A stretch of 64,000 nt of DNA from DASXQK01 sp963757155 (GCA_963757155.1 CAVWQS010000009.1:248001-312000); one strand, 5' to 3'. Shown: positions 9,719-19,087, numbered from the stretch's first letter. Notes: generated by a model from the letters alone, not told the origin. Program-made: numbers and translations.

Positions 9719-10691
9719 ATCCCGAACGCCGATAAATGTTGTCCACCACGTCCAGTGCCGCCGCCGCATCGGCCAGGCCGCAAGCCGGCGGGCGCCCGAG
9801 TCTGATATCCTCGAGAAACTCCGCCATCTCGACATCCCAGGAATTGTCCCCCATCGGGTACTCCCAGCTCGTCGTCTCCGGCGGCCCCATTCCCGGCAAC
9901 ATCTTGTAATACGTCAAGCGTTCGACGCCGTAGCTCCCGCCCAGGCCATCCACCTGCAGCTTGCCCTCGCGGCCATAGAGCTCGAAGGAAAACATGTTCT
10001 TCCATTCCGTACAGCTCGCATGCAGGAAAGCCACCTGCTTCTGCGCCGTCTTCAACAAGAGGAAGGCATTGTCGTCGACCGGCATATCCCAGAAGAAAGT
10101 GTGGGCCGAACCGTCGACTTCGGCGATCTCGCCCAGGAACCAGCGCGCCAGATCGATCAGATGAACCCCTTGATCGATCAGCTCGCCGCCGCCGGAGACC
10201 GCCGGGTCCGCCCGCCACTCCTTATCATAGCCGACGCGCCCGCCATGGCCGTAGCGGGCCCGCAGAAACATCAGGGGACCAAGGGCGCCGGCATCGACAA
10301 TCTGCCTCGCCTGGCGAAATGCCCGGTGATAGCGATGGTTGAAGCCGACATGCACGAGGACGTTATTTCGCTCGGCCAGGGAGATCAGGGCGCGCAGCTC
10401 GCTGACGTGCCGTGCCGCGGGCTTTTCCGCCAGCACATGCTTGCCGGCAGCCACCGCCGCCTCGGTGATCTCTGCCAGGCACCGGTGCGGCGTGGCGACG
10501 ATGACGAGCGATACGTCGGTCCGGATGACGGCTTCGCGCCAATCGGCCGTCGCGACGCAATCCGGTACCGTGCTCGCAAGGTCGGCGGCCCGCGCGAGAT
10601 CGGAATCGGCGCAGACGACGAGCCGCGCTTGACCCAGCGCCTTGGCCCGCTTCCGGCCGATCAGCCCGCATCCGACGATCGCAACATTCAT
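9702..10691 (-). CDS. Gfo/Idh/MocA-family oxidoreductase
   Basis: NAD(P)-dependent sugar oxidoreductase (329 aa). The N-terminal Rossmann fold starts with NVAIVGCGLIGRKRAKAL. The conserved EKPAARHVSEL segment provides the cofactor/substrate lysine, and SGGGELIDQGVHLIDLARWFLG carries the family's second catalytic region. Its ATG is six bases before a GTG alternative and directly follows the SDR stop. In this operon it probably oxidises or reduces the heptose or a nucleotide-linked derivative. The substrate is not determinable from sequence alone. Confidence 0.85.
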   Translation of the reverse strand: MNVAIVGCGLIGRKRAKALGQARLVVCADSDLARAADLASTVPDCVATADWREAVIRTDVSLVIVATPHRCLAEITEAAVAAGKHVLAEKPAARHVSELRALISLAERNNVLVHVGFNHRYHRAFRQARQIVDAGALGPLMFLRARYGHGGRVGYDKEWRADPAVSGGGELIDQGVHLIDLARWFLGEIAEVDGSAHTFFWDMPVDDNAFLLLKTAQKQVAFLHASCTEWKNMFSFELYGREGKLQVDGLGGSYGVERLTYYKMLPGMGPPETTSWEYPMGDNSWDVEMAEFLEDIRLGRPPACGLADAAAALDVVDNIYRRSGYDHSA

Positions 10692-10694
10692 CAC

Positions 10695-11567
10695 TCAGCT
10701 TCCCCAGCTCATTCCCCGGTCCTTGGGAACAATTCGGCGCAAGGTATAGATATCCGTCCCCGTCAGATCGCCCAAATGTCCGGGAAGGTCGGCCCAGGGG
10801 TCCCAGACAGCCGAGATCAGCTTGCCGGTAATGCCATCGCTCAGCGATGAGCCGAGGAAAACGGCCAAATCGGCCCCCTTCTCGAGTGGCGTGCCGCCGG
10901 CGTCGCGTTGCTTCAGCGCCCGCTCATGGAAGGCAGCGCCGACCTTCGCCGGGCCCGCTTCGAGAATTTCTTCAAGCATGCGCGTGTTGAGGGCACCGGG
11001 GGCGATGGCGTTCACATCGATACGATGCTCCCGCTCTTCCTCGGCCAAGGTCTCGATGAACCGGATCACGGCCGCTTTGGACACAGCATAGGCGCTGATC
11101 ATGGGCAAGGGGTTGGTGGCGCCACCGCCCGACAGCTGCACGATCTTCCCCCGACCCGCCGCCCTCAAGTGAGGAAGCGCGGCGCGGCACATCAGCACCG
11201 ACCCGAAGAGATTGATCTCGATCGCCTTGACCCATTCGAGCCAATCGACCTTGTCGATCCCGCCCTTGGGGCCATAGACCCCCGCATTGTTGACCAGAAC
11301 GTCGAGCCGGCCGAATTGGCCGATCGTGCCGTCGACCAGCGCGGCCACATCATCCCGACGCGCTACATCGGCCGCCTTCGCGACCACCGTCTGCCCGGGC
11401 GCCGCCACCGCCATGAGCTCCTGACGCGCCTTTTCCAACAGCCCGGCATTTCGCGCGCAGATCATCAGATCGGCACCGGCCTCGAGATACTTCTTGGATA
11501 TTTCCAGCCCCAGCCCCTGGTTGGCGCCCGTGACGATTGCGACCTTCCCGGCCAGTATCTTTGACAT
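10695..11567 (-). CDS. Short-chain dehydrogenase/reductase
   Basis: SDR oxidoreductase (290 aa) with the cofactor loop TGANQGLGLEI, the NNAGVYG motif and the catalytic Ser plus Y-A-V-S-K set (QLSGGG ... SAYAVSKAA), all intact. The start at 11567 has a strong ribosome-binding site (GAGGTGAG). A longer frame upstream only runs antisense-like into the preceding gene. The unusual C-terminal extension (about 40 residues, DPWADLPGHLGDLTGTDIYTLR) is longer than in fatty-acid-type SDRs. Operon position suggests a sugar or nucleotide-sugar substrate. Confidence 0.83.
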   Translation of the reverse strand: MSKILAGKVAIVTGANQGLGLEISKKYLEAGADLMICARNAGLLEKARQELMAVAAPGQTVVAKAADVARRDDVAALVDGTIGQFGRLDVLVNNAGVYGPKGGIDKVDWLEWVKAIEINLFGSVLMCRAALPHLRAAGRGKIVQLSGGGATNPLPMISAYAVSKAAVIRFIETLAEEEREHRIDVNAIAPGALNTRMLEEILEAGPAKVGAAFHERALKQRDAGGTPLEKGADLAVFLGSSLSDGITGKLISAVWDPWADLPGHLGDLTGTDIYTLRRIVPKDRGMSWGS

Positions 11568-11572
11568 CGCGC

Positions 11573-12874
11573 TCACCTCGGCTGGTCCGGGGTGCCGACC
11601 GCCACATATCTCACGCCCGACACCGCGGCCCAGCGCGGCAGGAAGCGATTGGCATCCAAGACGACAAGACCACCTGGATCGCCTTTCGACCCATCGAATG
11701 ACATATCGCGGTACATGGGCCACTCCGTTCCAATCATGAGCGCCTGGGCGCCGCGGAGCGCGGCGAGGGGATCGTCGAACCGCCGCACACGGCCGATCCA
11801 GCGATCGGGAAGCTCCTTGACGACAGGATCATGCACCTGAACGGCCATGCCCCGCTGAAGGCACCAATCGCAGAGCTCCACCGCCGCCGACCGGCGAAGG
11901 GTATCGGTGCCCGGCTTGTAAGTCAGCCCCCATACGGCGATGGCGACCCCCGCGAGCCTGGGAAAGAAGGCTTGCAGCTTGCGCCTCGCCCATTTCTTAT
12001 GCTCGTCATTGCTCGCCTTCACGGAGGACAGCAACGGCGTCGACAAGGATTTCGCCCCACCGACGATGTTGAGAAAGGCGATATCCCTTGCGAGCGTTCC
12101 GCCGGCGAAAGCACCCCCCGGGGATAGATAGGCCTTAGGGCCGATGCGGGCCTCCGTCTTGAGGCCGCGTTCGACTTCCTTGGCATCCGCGCCGACCAGC
12201 TCGCATATCGAGGCGATCTCATTGGCAAAAGTGACGGAGGTCGCGAGAAACGCGTTGATCGCGTGCTTGGTCATCTCCGCGGATTCGACCGACATCCACT
12301 CGATGTGGTCCGTGATCGGCCGCAGCAACCGATCCAATTTCGCCTTATCCGCCTCGGATCGGACGCCGACAATTATCCGGTCGGGATGCAGGAAGACCTC
12401 GATCGCCTTTCCCAAGCGAAGATTTTCCGGAGAATAGGCGAAGCTGAGCCGGGCCGTTGGAAACCTCGCTTCAGCGACCTCCTCCAGATGACGAACGGAG
12501 CCGACTGGCATTTGCGACGAGACCAGCACCATGACGCCCGATGCGAGCGAGGGAAGAACCTGCTCGATCTGGGCAAGGACGAAGGCCACATCGGCATTGT
12601 CGTCATCGTCGACCGGGGTATCGTAGGACGCCCAGAGAATGTCGATGTTCCTCACCGCCGCTTCGATATTCGTGGTGAAGCGCAGATTTCCGGCGGCGAG
12701 GCCGGCCTCGAGCAAAGCCTGCAAGCCGGGCTCCTGCAGGGGCGGCACGCCCTTGCTCATCGCATCGATCGTCGTTTGATCGAAATCAAGCCCGACAACC
12801 TCATGCCCGACCGAGGCCAAACAAGCGGCCGTCACGGCGCCGAGATGCCATATGCCCTGGACGCAGATCCTCAT
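11573..12874 (-). CDS. UDP-glucose/GDP-mannose dehydrogenase-family protein lacking the catalytic cysteine
   Basis: Nucleotide-sugar dehydrogenase homologue (433 aa) with N-terminal NAD-binding, central dimerisation and C-terminal sugar-nucleotide-binding domains. The central motif is SPENLRLGKAI. The loop that normally reads GFGGSCFPKD reads AFAGGTLARD here, so the catalytic Cys is replaced. The KPGTDTLRRSAA segment matches the C-terminal domain. The ATG at 12874 overlaps the epimerase stop (ATGA). It may be an alcohol-level dehydrogenase, a reductase-like variant or a nucleotide-sugar modifying enzyme different from a four-electron UDP-glucose dehydrogenase. This part is inference. Confidence 0.8.
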   Translation of the reverse strand: MRICVQGIWHLGAVTAACLASVGHEVVGLDFDQTTIDAMSKGVPPLQEPGLQALLEAGLAAGNLRFTTNIEAAVRNIDILWASYDTPVDDDDNADVAFVLAQIEQVLPSLASGVMVLVSSQMPVGSVRHLEEVAEARFPTARLSFAYSPENLRLGKAIEVFLHPDRIIVGVRSEADKAKLDRLLRPITDHIEWMSVESAEMTKHAINAFLATSVTFANEIASICELVGADAKEVERGLKTEARIGPKAYLSPGGAFAGGTLARDIAFLNIVGGAKSLSTPLLSSVKASNDEHKKWARRKLQAFFPRLAGVAIAVWGLTYKPGTDTLRRSAAVELCDWCLQRGMAVQVHDPVVKELPDRWIGRVRRFDDPLAALRGAQALMIGTEWPMYRDMSFDGSKGDPGGLVVLDANRFLPRWAAVSGVRYVAVGTPDQPR

Positions 12875-13824
12875 TCGCGCGCCCCGAAGACCCATTCATT
12901 CGCCTGAAGGAACTCGACCGTCCGCACAACTCCTTGGCGAATATCGAGCTTCGGCGTCCAACCCAGGGCGCGAATCTTCGCCGTATCGAGAAAAATGAAG
13001 GCGTTGTCGCCGATCCAGCCGCGATCGCCGCCGGTATAGTCACGCCGGGGCGCCAGCTTCAGCGCATCGCAGATCCAGCCGATGGAATCGTCGACCTGGC
13101 AGTAACTGTCCACGCCCAGATTGAAGACATTCACCTTGTCGTCCGCCCGATCGACCGCCAGGAGCACGGCATCGATGCAATCCTGGACGTGGAGGTACGA
13201 CTTCCGCTGCTTGCCATTGCCCAAGACGCGAAGGTGGTCTGGATCGCGCTTCAACTGCTTGTAGAAATCGAAGACGTGACCATGGGTGTAGCGTTCTCCG
13301 AGAATCGAAACGAATCTGAATATCCAGGATTGAAACCCGAAACCCTCGCAATAGGCGGCGATCAATCCCTCTCCCGCCAGCTTCGAGGCCCCGTAAAGCG
13401 AGGTTTGGATCGGGAAAGGTGCTGTTTCCGGGGTCGGAACGACCGTGGCCTCGCCATAGACCGATCCGGTAGAGGAAAAGGCAACCCGCTTGATGCCATT
13501 TGCGCGCATCGCCTCCAGGACATTGTAGGTGGCGATCGTATTCTGCTCGAGATCCCTGCGCGGATGCTCGGTGCCGAAGCGGACATCCGCATTGGCAGCC
13601 AGATGGAAGACGCAGTCCCCGCCCTCCATCGCCGCCGTCAATGCCGGCAGGTCAAGCAGATCGGCTTCGACCAATCGGAATTCCGGATGCCCGAGGGCGC
13701 CTTCGAGGAAGCGCCTTTGGCCGGTGGAAAAATTGTCGATGCCAACGACCTTATGGCCCAGGAGCAACAGCCGATCGACCAGGTTGCTCCCTATGAAGCC
13801 GGCGCAGCCGGTAACAATCTTCAT
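12871..13824 (-). CDS. NAD-dependent nucleotide-sugar epimerase/dehydratase
   Basis: Extended SDR (317 aa) of the UDP-glucose 4-epimerase/dTDP-glucose dehydratase type. The cofactor loop is GCAGFIGSNLVD, the substrate segment is FHLAANADVRFG, the catalytic set is SSTGSVYG and Y-G-A-S-K, and the late RKSYLHVQDCIDAV motif is typical. It is the first gene of the coupled run that ends with transaldolase. With the two oxidoreductases it would modify the sugar ring after nucleotide activation. Confidence 0.87.
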   Translation of the reverse strand: MKIVTGCAGFIGSNLVDRLLLLGHKVVGIDNFSTGQRRFLEGALGHPEFRLVEADLLDLPALTAAMEGGDCVFHLAANADVRFGTEHPRRDLEQNTIATYNVLEAMRANGIKRVAFSSTGSVYGEATVVPTPETAPFPIQTSLYGASKLAGEGLIAAYCEGFGFQSWIFRFVSILGERYTHGHVFDFYKQLKRDPDHLRVLGNGKQRKSYLHVQDCIDAVLLAVDRADDKVNVFNLGVDSYCQVDDSIGWICDALKLAPRRDYTGGDRGWIGDNAFIFLDTAKIRALGWTPKLDIRQGVVRTVEFLQANEWVFGARE

Positions 13825-13903
13825 CGCGATTATCCAAAGTCTCGAAAACGGCCTAACAGATAGCCCAAAGGTTCCCTCGCCGCAGCAGGTTTCGCCGCCA
13901 GGC

Positions 13904-14291
13904 TCAGCACGGACGCTTGACGAAGACCCAGGTCTGAAGCATGACGAAATTCACGGCGGGTATCACGACAAGGACTGTCAAGATCCCAATGGCATAGGGC
14001 CAATGCATCCGCGCGACCACATAGGTGGCGGCCGCGGAGAGCAGGTAGGTCAAGGCGATTTAAATCATGAAGCGCGGGAAGTAGCGCCCATGATCGCTGT
14101 CCGCCCGGAAGGTCAGATAGTGATGGCCGAGATAGGAGCATAGCGACGCCACCACCAGCCCCAGGATATTGGCCAACTGCCTGCCCGACCCGAGAAATTC
14201 GATGGCGCCGGAGACCGACGCGGCATAGGCGAGGGCGCTCCCCCCGCCGACGACCCCGAACCAGCCGATCCGCCGAAGCCATCGGCGGCAT
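13904..14291 (-). pseudogene. GtrA-family membrane protein, broken by a frameshift and an in-frame stop
   Basis: The minus strand codes for a small four-helix GtrA-type protein, a family linked to flipping of undecaprenyl-phosphate sugars. The frame reads RRIGWFGVVGGGSALAYAA, then a membrane segment ending SYLGHHYLTFRAD, then RYFPRFMI. A TAA at 14060-14062 interrupts the frame. The same frame continues with IALTYLLSAAATYVV and ends with MLQTWVFVKRPC. The only ATG (14291, overlapping the methyltransferase stop as TGATG) is in another frame, so a +1 shift within the first five codons is also needed. Two lesions make this the best candidate for a true pseudogene. Confidence 0.75.
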
Positions 14292-15016
14292 CACGAGCCG
14301 ATCTCGGCGCGCTTTCGCAAAACCATGCCGATGCACAGATTGAGATCGATGAGCGGCACCCGCAACGGGAAGAATCGCCGATGAACGATCCGGAAATGCT
14401 GCGTCAACTGACCGATGATTTCATGGGGAGAATTGATGTGCTCCCGCCTGATGAACCAATCGTAGGATTGCCGGTAGCGTTTCCGAAAAATGCGTTCGGC
14501 CGAGATCTTGCGAGCAAGGCCGTAGGCAAGTCCCGGATCGCAGGGAATAACCACGCATAGGACACCGGTCGCAGCGAGCAGGCGCTCCACCTCCACAACG
14601 GCGGCAGGCAGGTTCGGCAGATGCTCCAGCACATGAATGGCCAGAATGCGGTCGAAATGACCATCGGCGACGGGCAGGCGCTGCTGGCAATCACCGACCA
14701 GGGTTTTTGCCGCCGGATATCTGCGCTGGATCTCCTGGGCCATGTTTTCGCGGAGTTCGAGGCAGGTGTATTCCTGTCCGTCGAGCGCCTCATATGCCAG
14801 GTGTTCCCCGAGTCCGGCGCCGATCTCCAGGGTCCGACAGAGCGGCTGCGGGGGCGCTGCAGCCACTGGGTAGCCGTGATTGAAACGCTCGATCACGCCG
14901 TAGCGTCGCGGCAACACCTCATGCCAATACTGCATGAAATCGTTGCTAATGGCGATCTGTTCATCTGTAAGCGCTGGGAACGTCTTCGGCCAGGACCCGC
15001 GGCGAATCTGGTCCAT
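14291..15016 (-). CDS. Class I SAM-dependent methyltransferase
   Basis: Small-molecule methyltransferase (241 aa) with the SAM-binding motif LEIGAGLGEHLAYEAL, the acidic motif II and the post-motif HVLEHLPNLPAAVVEVERLL. I chose the ATG at 15016 (MDQIRRG), which has GGAGG about ten bases upstream. The longer frame beginning at 15127 lies inside the neighbouring gene. It sits between the GtrA remnant and the GT fusion, so it probably methylates a glycan or a lipid-linked intermediate. The substrate is unknown. Confidence 0.82.
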   Translation of the reverse strand: MDQIRRGSWPKTFPALTDEQIAISNDFMQYWHEVLPRRYGVIERFNHGYPVAAAPPQPLCRTLEIGAGLGEHLAYEALDGQEYTCLELRENMAQEIQRRYPAAKTLVGDCQQRLPVADGHFDRILAIHVLEHLPNLPAAVVEVERLLAATGVLCVVIPCDPGLAYGLARKISAERIFRKRYRQSYDWFIRREHINSPHEIIGQLTQHFRIVHRRFFPLRVPLIDLNLCIGMVLRKRAEIGS

Positions 15017-15086
15017 CAACCCATAGCCTCCGAAAGCGCGGACGCGTCCTGAAGACGTCCATCGACCGCGACTGCCAACCTCAGCA

Positions 15087-18041
15087 TCATGATTTCGGTT
15101 CTTCGAAGTTGACCTTTCGATCAACAATGGTCATCGGCCGCCGCTTTACCTCGTCATATATTCTGCCGATGTATTCTCCAATGAGACCAAGGCCCAGCAA
15201 TTGGATGCCGGAAAAGAACGAGACGACCAGCACGGTCGTCGACAGGCCGGGCGTCAGGTCGACGCCGACCAACCTCTGGAACACGTACCAGCCGCCGAGC
15301 AGAAAGCTGAAGCCCGCCAGGATGAATCCGGTGATCGACATCATCTGCAAGGGTCGGCTGCTGAAGCTGATCAGGCCGTTCAGGCCGATCTTGATGGAGC
15401 CTGTGAGGCGATTGTAGTTCCCCTTTCCGGCATGCCGCTCGTCCCGATCATATTCGACGGAGGCCTGCTTGAAGCCGACATAGGCGACCAGGCCCCTCAG
15501 GAAGCCATGGGATTCATTCAGCCGCTGCAATTCCGCGATCACCCGCCGGGTCATGATCCGGAAGTCGCCGGTGTCCCGGGGTATCTGAACATCACTCAGC
15601 CGATTGATGACGGCATAGCCAAATGCCGAGACCAATCGCTTGACGAGCGTCTCCCCTTTGCGCGAGCGGCGCTTGGCGTAGACGACCTCATAGCCTTCGC
15701 CCAGCTTAGCGAACATGGTCGCGATCAATTCCGGCTGATCCTGGAGATCGACATCGATCACCGCGCAAGTTTCTCCCGTGCTACTGAAAATCCCCGCCAG
15801 GGTGGCGGCCGGCTGACCGAACCGGCGGGAGAACACCAGGAGCTTGATTTGGCCGTTGCGGGCGATCTCCTCGAGGATCACCTCCTCGGTCCGGTCTGGC
15901 GAGGGATCCAAGGCGAATATGATTTCGTAGCCCCCACCGATCGCCGCGAGGACGGGTTCCATGCGGGCCAAGAAGGGGCGGATATTGTCCTGTTCCTTGT
16001 AGACCGGAACGACCACAGAAATGCGGAGATGGCTCAAGGTCTTGATCCGGGCTTGCTCGATCCGGGCTTGCTCAGCGGCGCAGGGGCTCCCGGCACCTGC
16101 CAGCGTCGGCGCGCCCCGCGCGGGGGTGGGAGCCATCTGAAACACCTCGCAGCCCGGTTCTACCGCTTGAGCGGGCATATGTCCGACCTCTTGTCCAACG
16201 CCAAAATAAGAATTGACCGGAGCAGTATAGAAGAAGGGTATTCGGGCCTCAAACAACGCAATGGATACGAATTGGCGATAAAATGGATCGGGCGCTATGA
16301 TCTTGACGACCCGACAATCCCGGACTCGATGCAATTGATCGGAGATGTCCCATCCTATCAGCTTTTTATAGGTAAGGTCCGCCGGATATGGGGCGCGCAG
16401 ACGAGCACCATAGGGGTCACTGAGTCCGACCACGGCCATTCCCACGAAGCAAAGCTGGGCTACCAGCCAGGGGACGGGTCCGAACGAGGCCGCCGCCCCA
16501 GGCCTTCTCTCGATCATCGCGGGAGCCACGATGGTAAGACACAACAGCGGCGCAGCAAACGATAGCGCCTTGCCGGCGGCCCAGGCCTGGCCCATCTGCA
16601 GGATCAGCATCGCCCCGAGCAAACCGAGACCGGCGCAGACCAGAAGCAACCGATAGGCCCAATTCCGGCTCCTCAGCCCGCCATAAACTCCGGCCACGAG
16701 ACCCACAAGAACGAGGAACAGCAAAGCACCCTTTGCGACGTCGAGCGCGCCGATATGGAGCAGACTGACTGGAGTCAGGAAATATACGCCGAGGACGCCG
16801 CTGACGCCGGTCATGAGGGACGCGCCGTGAGACGGAACAAGAACGATATAGGGACGGACTCCCGATAGTGCATTCGCGAACGAGTCCAGGAGCGCCTTGT
16901 TGACCTCCGGATCCATGCCGAAGAGATAGGCGTCGAAGTGTCGCCACCAAACGACCGGACTGGTCGCCGCTATGCGGATCTGGCTAGCGCCAAATCCCAG
17001 CGTGCCCTTCCAGAATAGAAGCGACGTAGAGGCGCCCAGGATGAGCGAGAGGGCGATATCGCGCAGACGGTAGAGGCGCCGACGTCCTGCAGCAACCATG
17101 GCGCCCGCCAGAACCAGGGCGTGAAAGCTGATTCCCTCGGGATAAAGGTAGATTCCGCCAGCGACGAGAATTGCCAAGGCGATGATTGGCGCAATCTCGG
17201 CCCTGATCCGGCTGCCCCCCGGGGTCACTACAGCGGGAGAGGTCAATGCCACAAAGACGATCGTCCATGCGGAAAGCAGCAGAGGCATGACTGCAACTTG
17301 GCTCCACGCGTTGATATCCAACGAATATTGCCCCCAAAAGCCGCATGCATAGGCACCGGCGAGAATGACGGCCATAACGCAGGCGGTCGTCCCGGAGCGA
17401 GGGAAGACCTGCAAAAGAAATGCGCAAAAGGAAAGGAGGCCGGCAACCGCGAAACTGCAGAGGAAGGCGTATCCACCGACGGTCGTAGCACCGCGCAACA
17501 GACTGCCGATCACCGCAAACAGGATTGAGACGGCCGGACGAGCGTGGAGATTTGCACGGGCATAGAAAAGCAATGGATTGGAAAGGTGATCCTGCGGGGT
17601 CGCTCCGAGTATCTGCTGGAAATCCATCTGCGAGTAGACCACCGAGGTGGCCATATAGCCAAAATGATCCGCGATATTGGCCTGAAACACCGTGAGCGCC
17701 GCGCGGTCAGCCAGGACAGGCGCCAAAATAACGATAGAAAATACCAACACCAGGCAAGACGCCATCCATGCCTCCCGGATCCCGGAAAGCATGAATCGAA
17801 TGGTCTTTCTGAAAACAACGACGGATATCAATGAAACTGCGACGGCACCGACCGCGATGACCGAGAGGTGAAGCCCGAATGAGAAAAGAACGGTTGCGAG
17901 GACCGCCAGGAGGCCGACGCCAAATGCAGGCGCTGAAAGCACCATCATCGGCATCGCGCCACGTAGTGCCGCGGCAACCGGGAGCCCCCAGGTTGCGAAG
18001 AGCAGAAGCGACAGCAAGAAAACGCCGAGCTGGAGGATCAT
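15087..18041 (-). CDS. Fusion of a multi-pass membrane protein with a GtrB-like glycosyltransferase
   Basis: This single frame codes for 984 residues. The first about 560 form a polytopic membrane region of 12 or more predicted helices. A soluble loop (about 560-640) with Asp/Arg-rich sequence follows, then a complete GT2 domain of the polyprenyl-phosphate glycosyltransferase type. The GT2 has RISVVVPVYKEQDNI, DVDLQDQPELI and SRRFGQPAATLAG, and ends in two membrane helices as GtrB/DPMS proteins do. The membrane part looks like a GT-C-type transferase or an uncharacterised membrane glycosyltransferase. In serotype-conversion systems GtrA, GtrB and a GT-C protein are separate; here the latter two are one protein. 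A duplicated 15-mer lies at the junction. The ATG at 18041 was chosen over a TTG at 18062. Confidence 0.78.
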   Translation of the reverse strand: MILQLGVFLLSLLLFATWGLPVAAALRGAMPMMVLSAPAFGVGLLAVLATVLFSFGLHLSVIAVGAVAVSLISVVVFRKTIRFMLSGIREAWMASCLVLVFSIVILAPVLADRAALTVFQANIADHFGYMATSVVYSQMDFQQILGATPQDHLSNPLLFYARANLHARPAVSILFAVIGSLLRGATTVGGYAFLCSFAVAGLLSFCAFLLQVFPRSGTTACVMAVILAGAYACGFWGQYSLDINAWSQVAVMPLLLSAWTIVFVALTSPAVVTPGGSRIRAEIAPIIALAILVAGGIYLYPEGISFHALVLAGAMVAAGRRRLYRLRDIALSLILGASTSLLFWKGTLGFGASQIRIAATSPVVWWRHFDAYLFGMDPEVNKALLDSFANALSGVRPYIVLVPSHGASLMTGVSGVLGVYFLTPVSLLHIGALDVAKGALLFLVLVGLVAGVYGGLRSRNWAYRLLLVCAGLGLLGAMLILQMGQAWAAGKALSFAAPLLCLTIVAPAMIERRPGAAASFGPVPWLVAQLCFVGMAVVGLSDPYGARLRAPYPADLTYKKLIGWDISDQLHRVRDCRVVKIIAPDPFYRQFVSIALFEARIPFFYTAPVNSYFGVGQEVGHMPAQAVEPGCEVFQMAPTPARGAPTLAGAGSPCAAEQARIEQARIKTLSHLRISVVVPVYKEQDNIRPFLARMEPVLAAIGGGYEIIFALDPSPDRTEEVILEEIARNGQIKLLVFSRRFGQPAATLAGIFSSTGETCAVIDVDLQDQPELIATMFAKLGEGYEVVYAKRRSRKGETLVKRLVSAFGYAVINRLSDVQIPRDTGDFRIMTRRVIAELQRLNESHGFLRGLVAYVGFKQASVEYDRDERHAGKGNYNRLTGSIKIGLNGLISFSSRPLQMMSITGFILAGFSFLLGGWYVFQRLVGVDLTPGLSTTVLVVSFFSGIQLLGLGLIGEYIGRIYDEVKRRPMTIVDRKVNFEEPKS
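16044..16073. repeat. Tandem 15-bp repeat at the fusion junction
   Basis: Two perfect copies of GATCCGGGCTTGCTC lie back to back. On the coding (minus) strand they translate as the repeated EQARI-type peptide (QARIEQARIKT) directly before the GT2 domain of the fusion gene. The repeat keeps the reading frame. Confidence 0.9.
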
Positions 18042-18307
18042 CGCGAGGCTACCGGATGGCAACAGACTGTGGCCGCTTTCAGCTTCAAATTCAGCGGTGA
18101 CCTGCTGCCATCGTTACCATCGAAAGCATCCAGAGAGCTTACAGCCTCGTTGGAGGAAGTATTCCTGCGAGCTATCGTGTCGCATTCAGCGTCACCAAGC
18201 ATCCAATCATCGATAGGTTAAATCGGCAAGGTGGATGACGAAGGAGTCTCCCGGTCGGCCCTTCACTGATATCGAGCGCTGGCGGACTCCTACCGTCATC
18301 GCCCAGC

Positions 18308-18950
18308 TCAGCCCTTCCAATGCGGCGGGATGGTCTTTTCGTAATAGGGTAGGGCTTCGATCTGCTTGACCCAGGCCGCGAGCTTCGGCGGCAGGCGGTC
18401 ATTGCCGATGCCCTTGCCCGGCTTGCGGTCCTCGAACTCGCTTGAGCAGGCGCAAATGCGAGAAGACCGCGAAATCGGCTAAGGACAGCGCGCCCAGGAA
18501 ATAGGGGCCCGTCATCTGCCCTTCGAAGCGCGCCAGCTCCTCCAGGACCTTCTGTTGGGCCTCCCCGATCTCGGCCGGGCTCGCCGGCGTCTCGGCGTAG
18601 AGAGCGAGTTCGACCAGCCGGCCCACGCAGGGCGCCAGATAGGCTTCTGCCTCCGCCGCGAGCCGGCGTGCCGTGGCTCGCGCCTTGACATCCTTGGGCA
18701 AAAGCGGGTTTTGCGGATAGCGTTCTTCGAGATATTCGGCGATGGCCGATGATTCCCAAAGGGCGAAGCCGTCATCGAGGATGGCCGGCACCCGGCCTCG
18801 AGGATTGACGGCGAGGAACTGAGGGGTCTTGGTGTCGCCGCCGTCGAAGGACAGCAGCCGAAACTCGTAGGGAATGGCTTTATGCTCGAGGACGAGCCAG
18901 ACCTTCCAGGCATAGGGCGAACCGGACCCATAGTAGAATGTCAGCGACAT
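18308..18950 (-). pseudogene. Glutathione S-transferase, frameshifted near the C-terminus
   Basis: GST-family protein of about 213 residues. The N-terminal thioredoxin-fold domain reads LTFYYGSGSPYAWKVWLVLE with the VPAILDDGFALWESSAI glutathione-binding segment. The all-helical C-terminal domain includes GPYFLGALSLADFAVF. After SHLRLLKR the frame moves by +1 at about 18436-18446, and the expected end (FEDRKPGKGIGNDRLPPKLAAW ... PPHWKG) lies in the new frame and stops at 18308. Without the shift the protein would still carry its active site. It is divergently arranged from the methyltransferase at 19088. Confidence 0.85.
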
Positions 18951-19087
18951 CGGCGACCTCCGGGGGATATTTGGGATGCAAGGCGGGAATGCGGGACGGG
19001 TTATACCATGCTTGTGGCCCTGGGCGATGATCTCGCTCTCGGTCTCTATCCTCGGCTTTCCTCCATGATGCGAGATTCCATCAGCCG

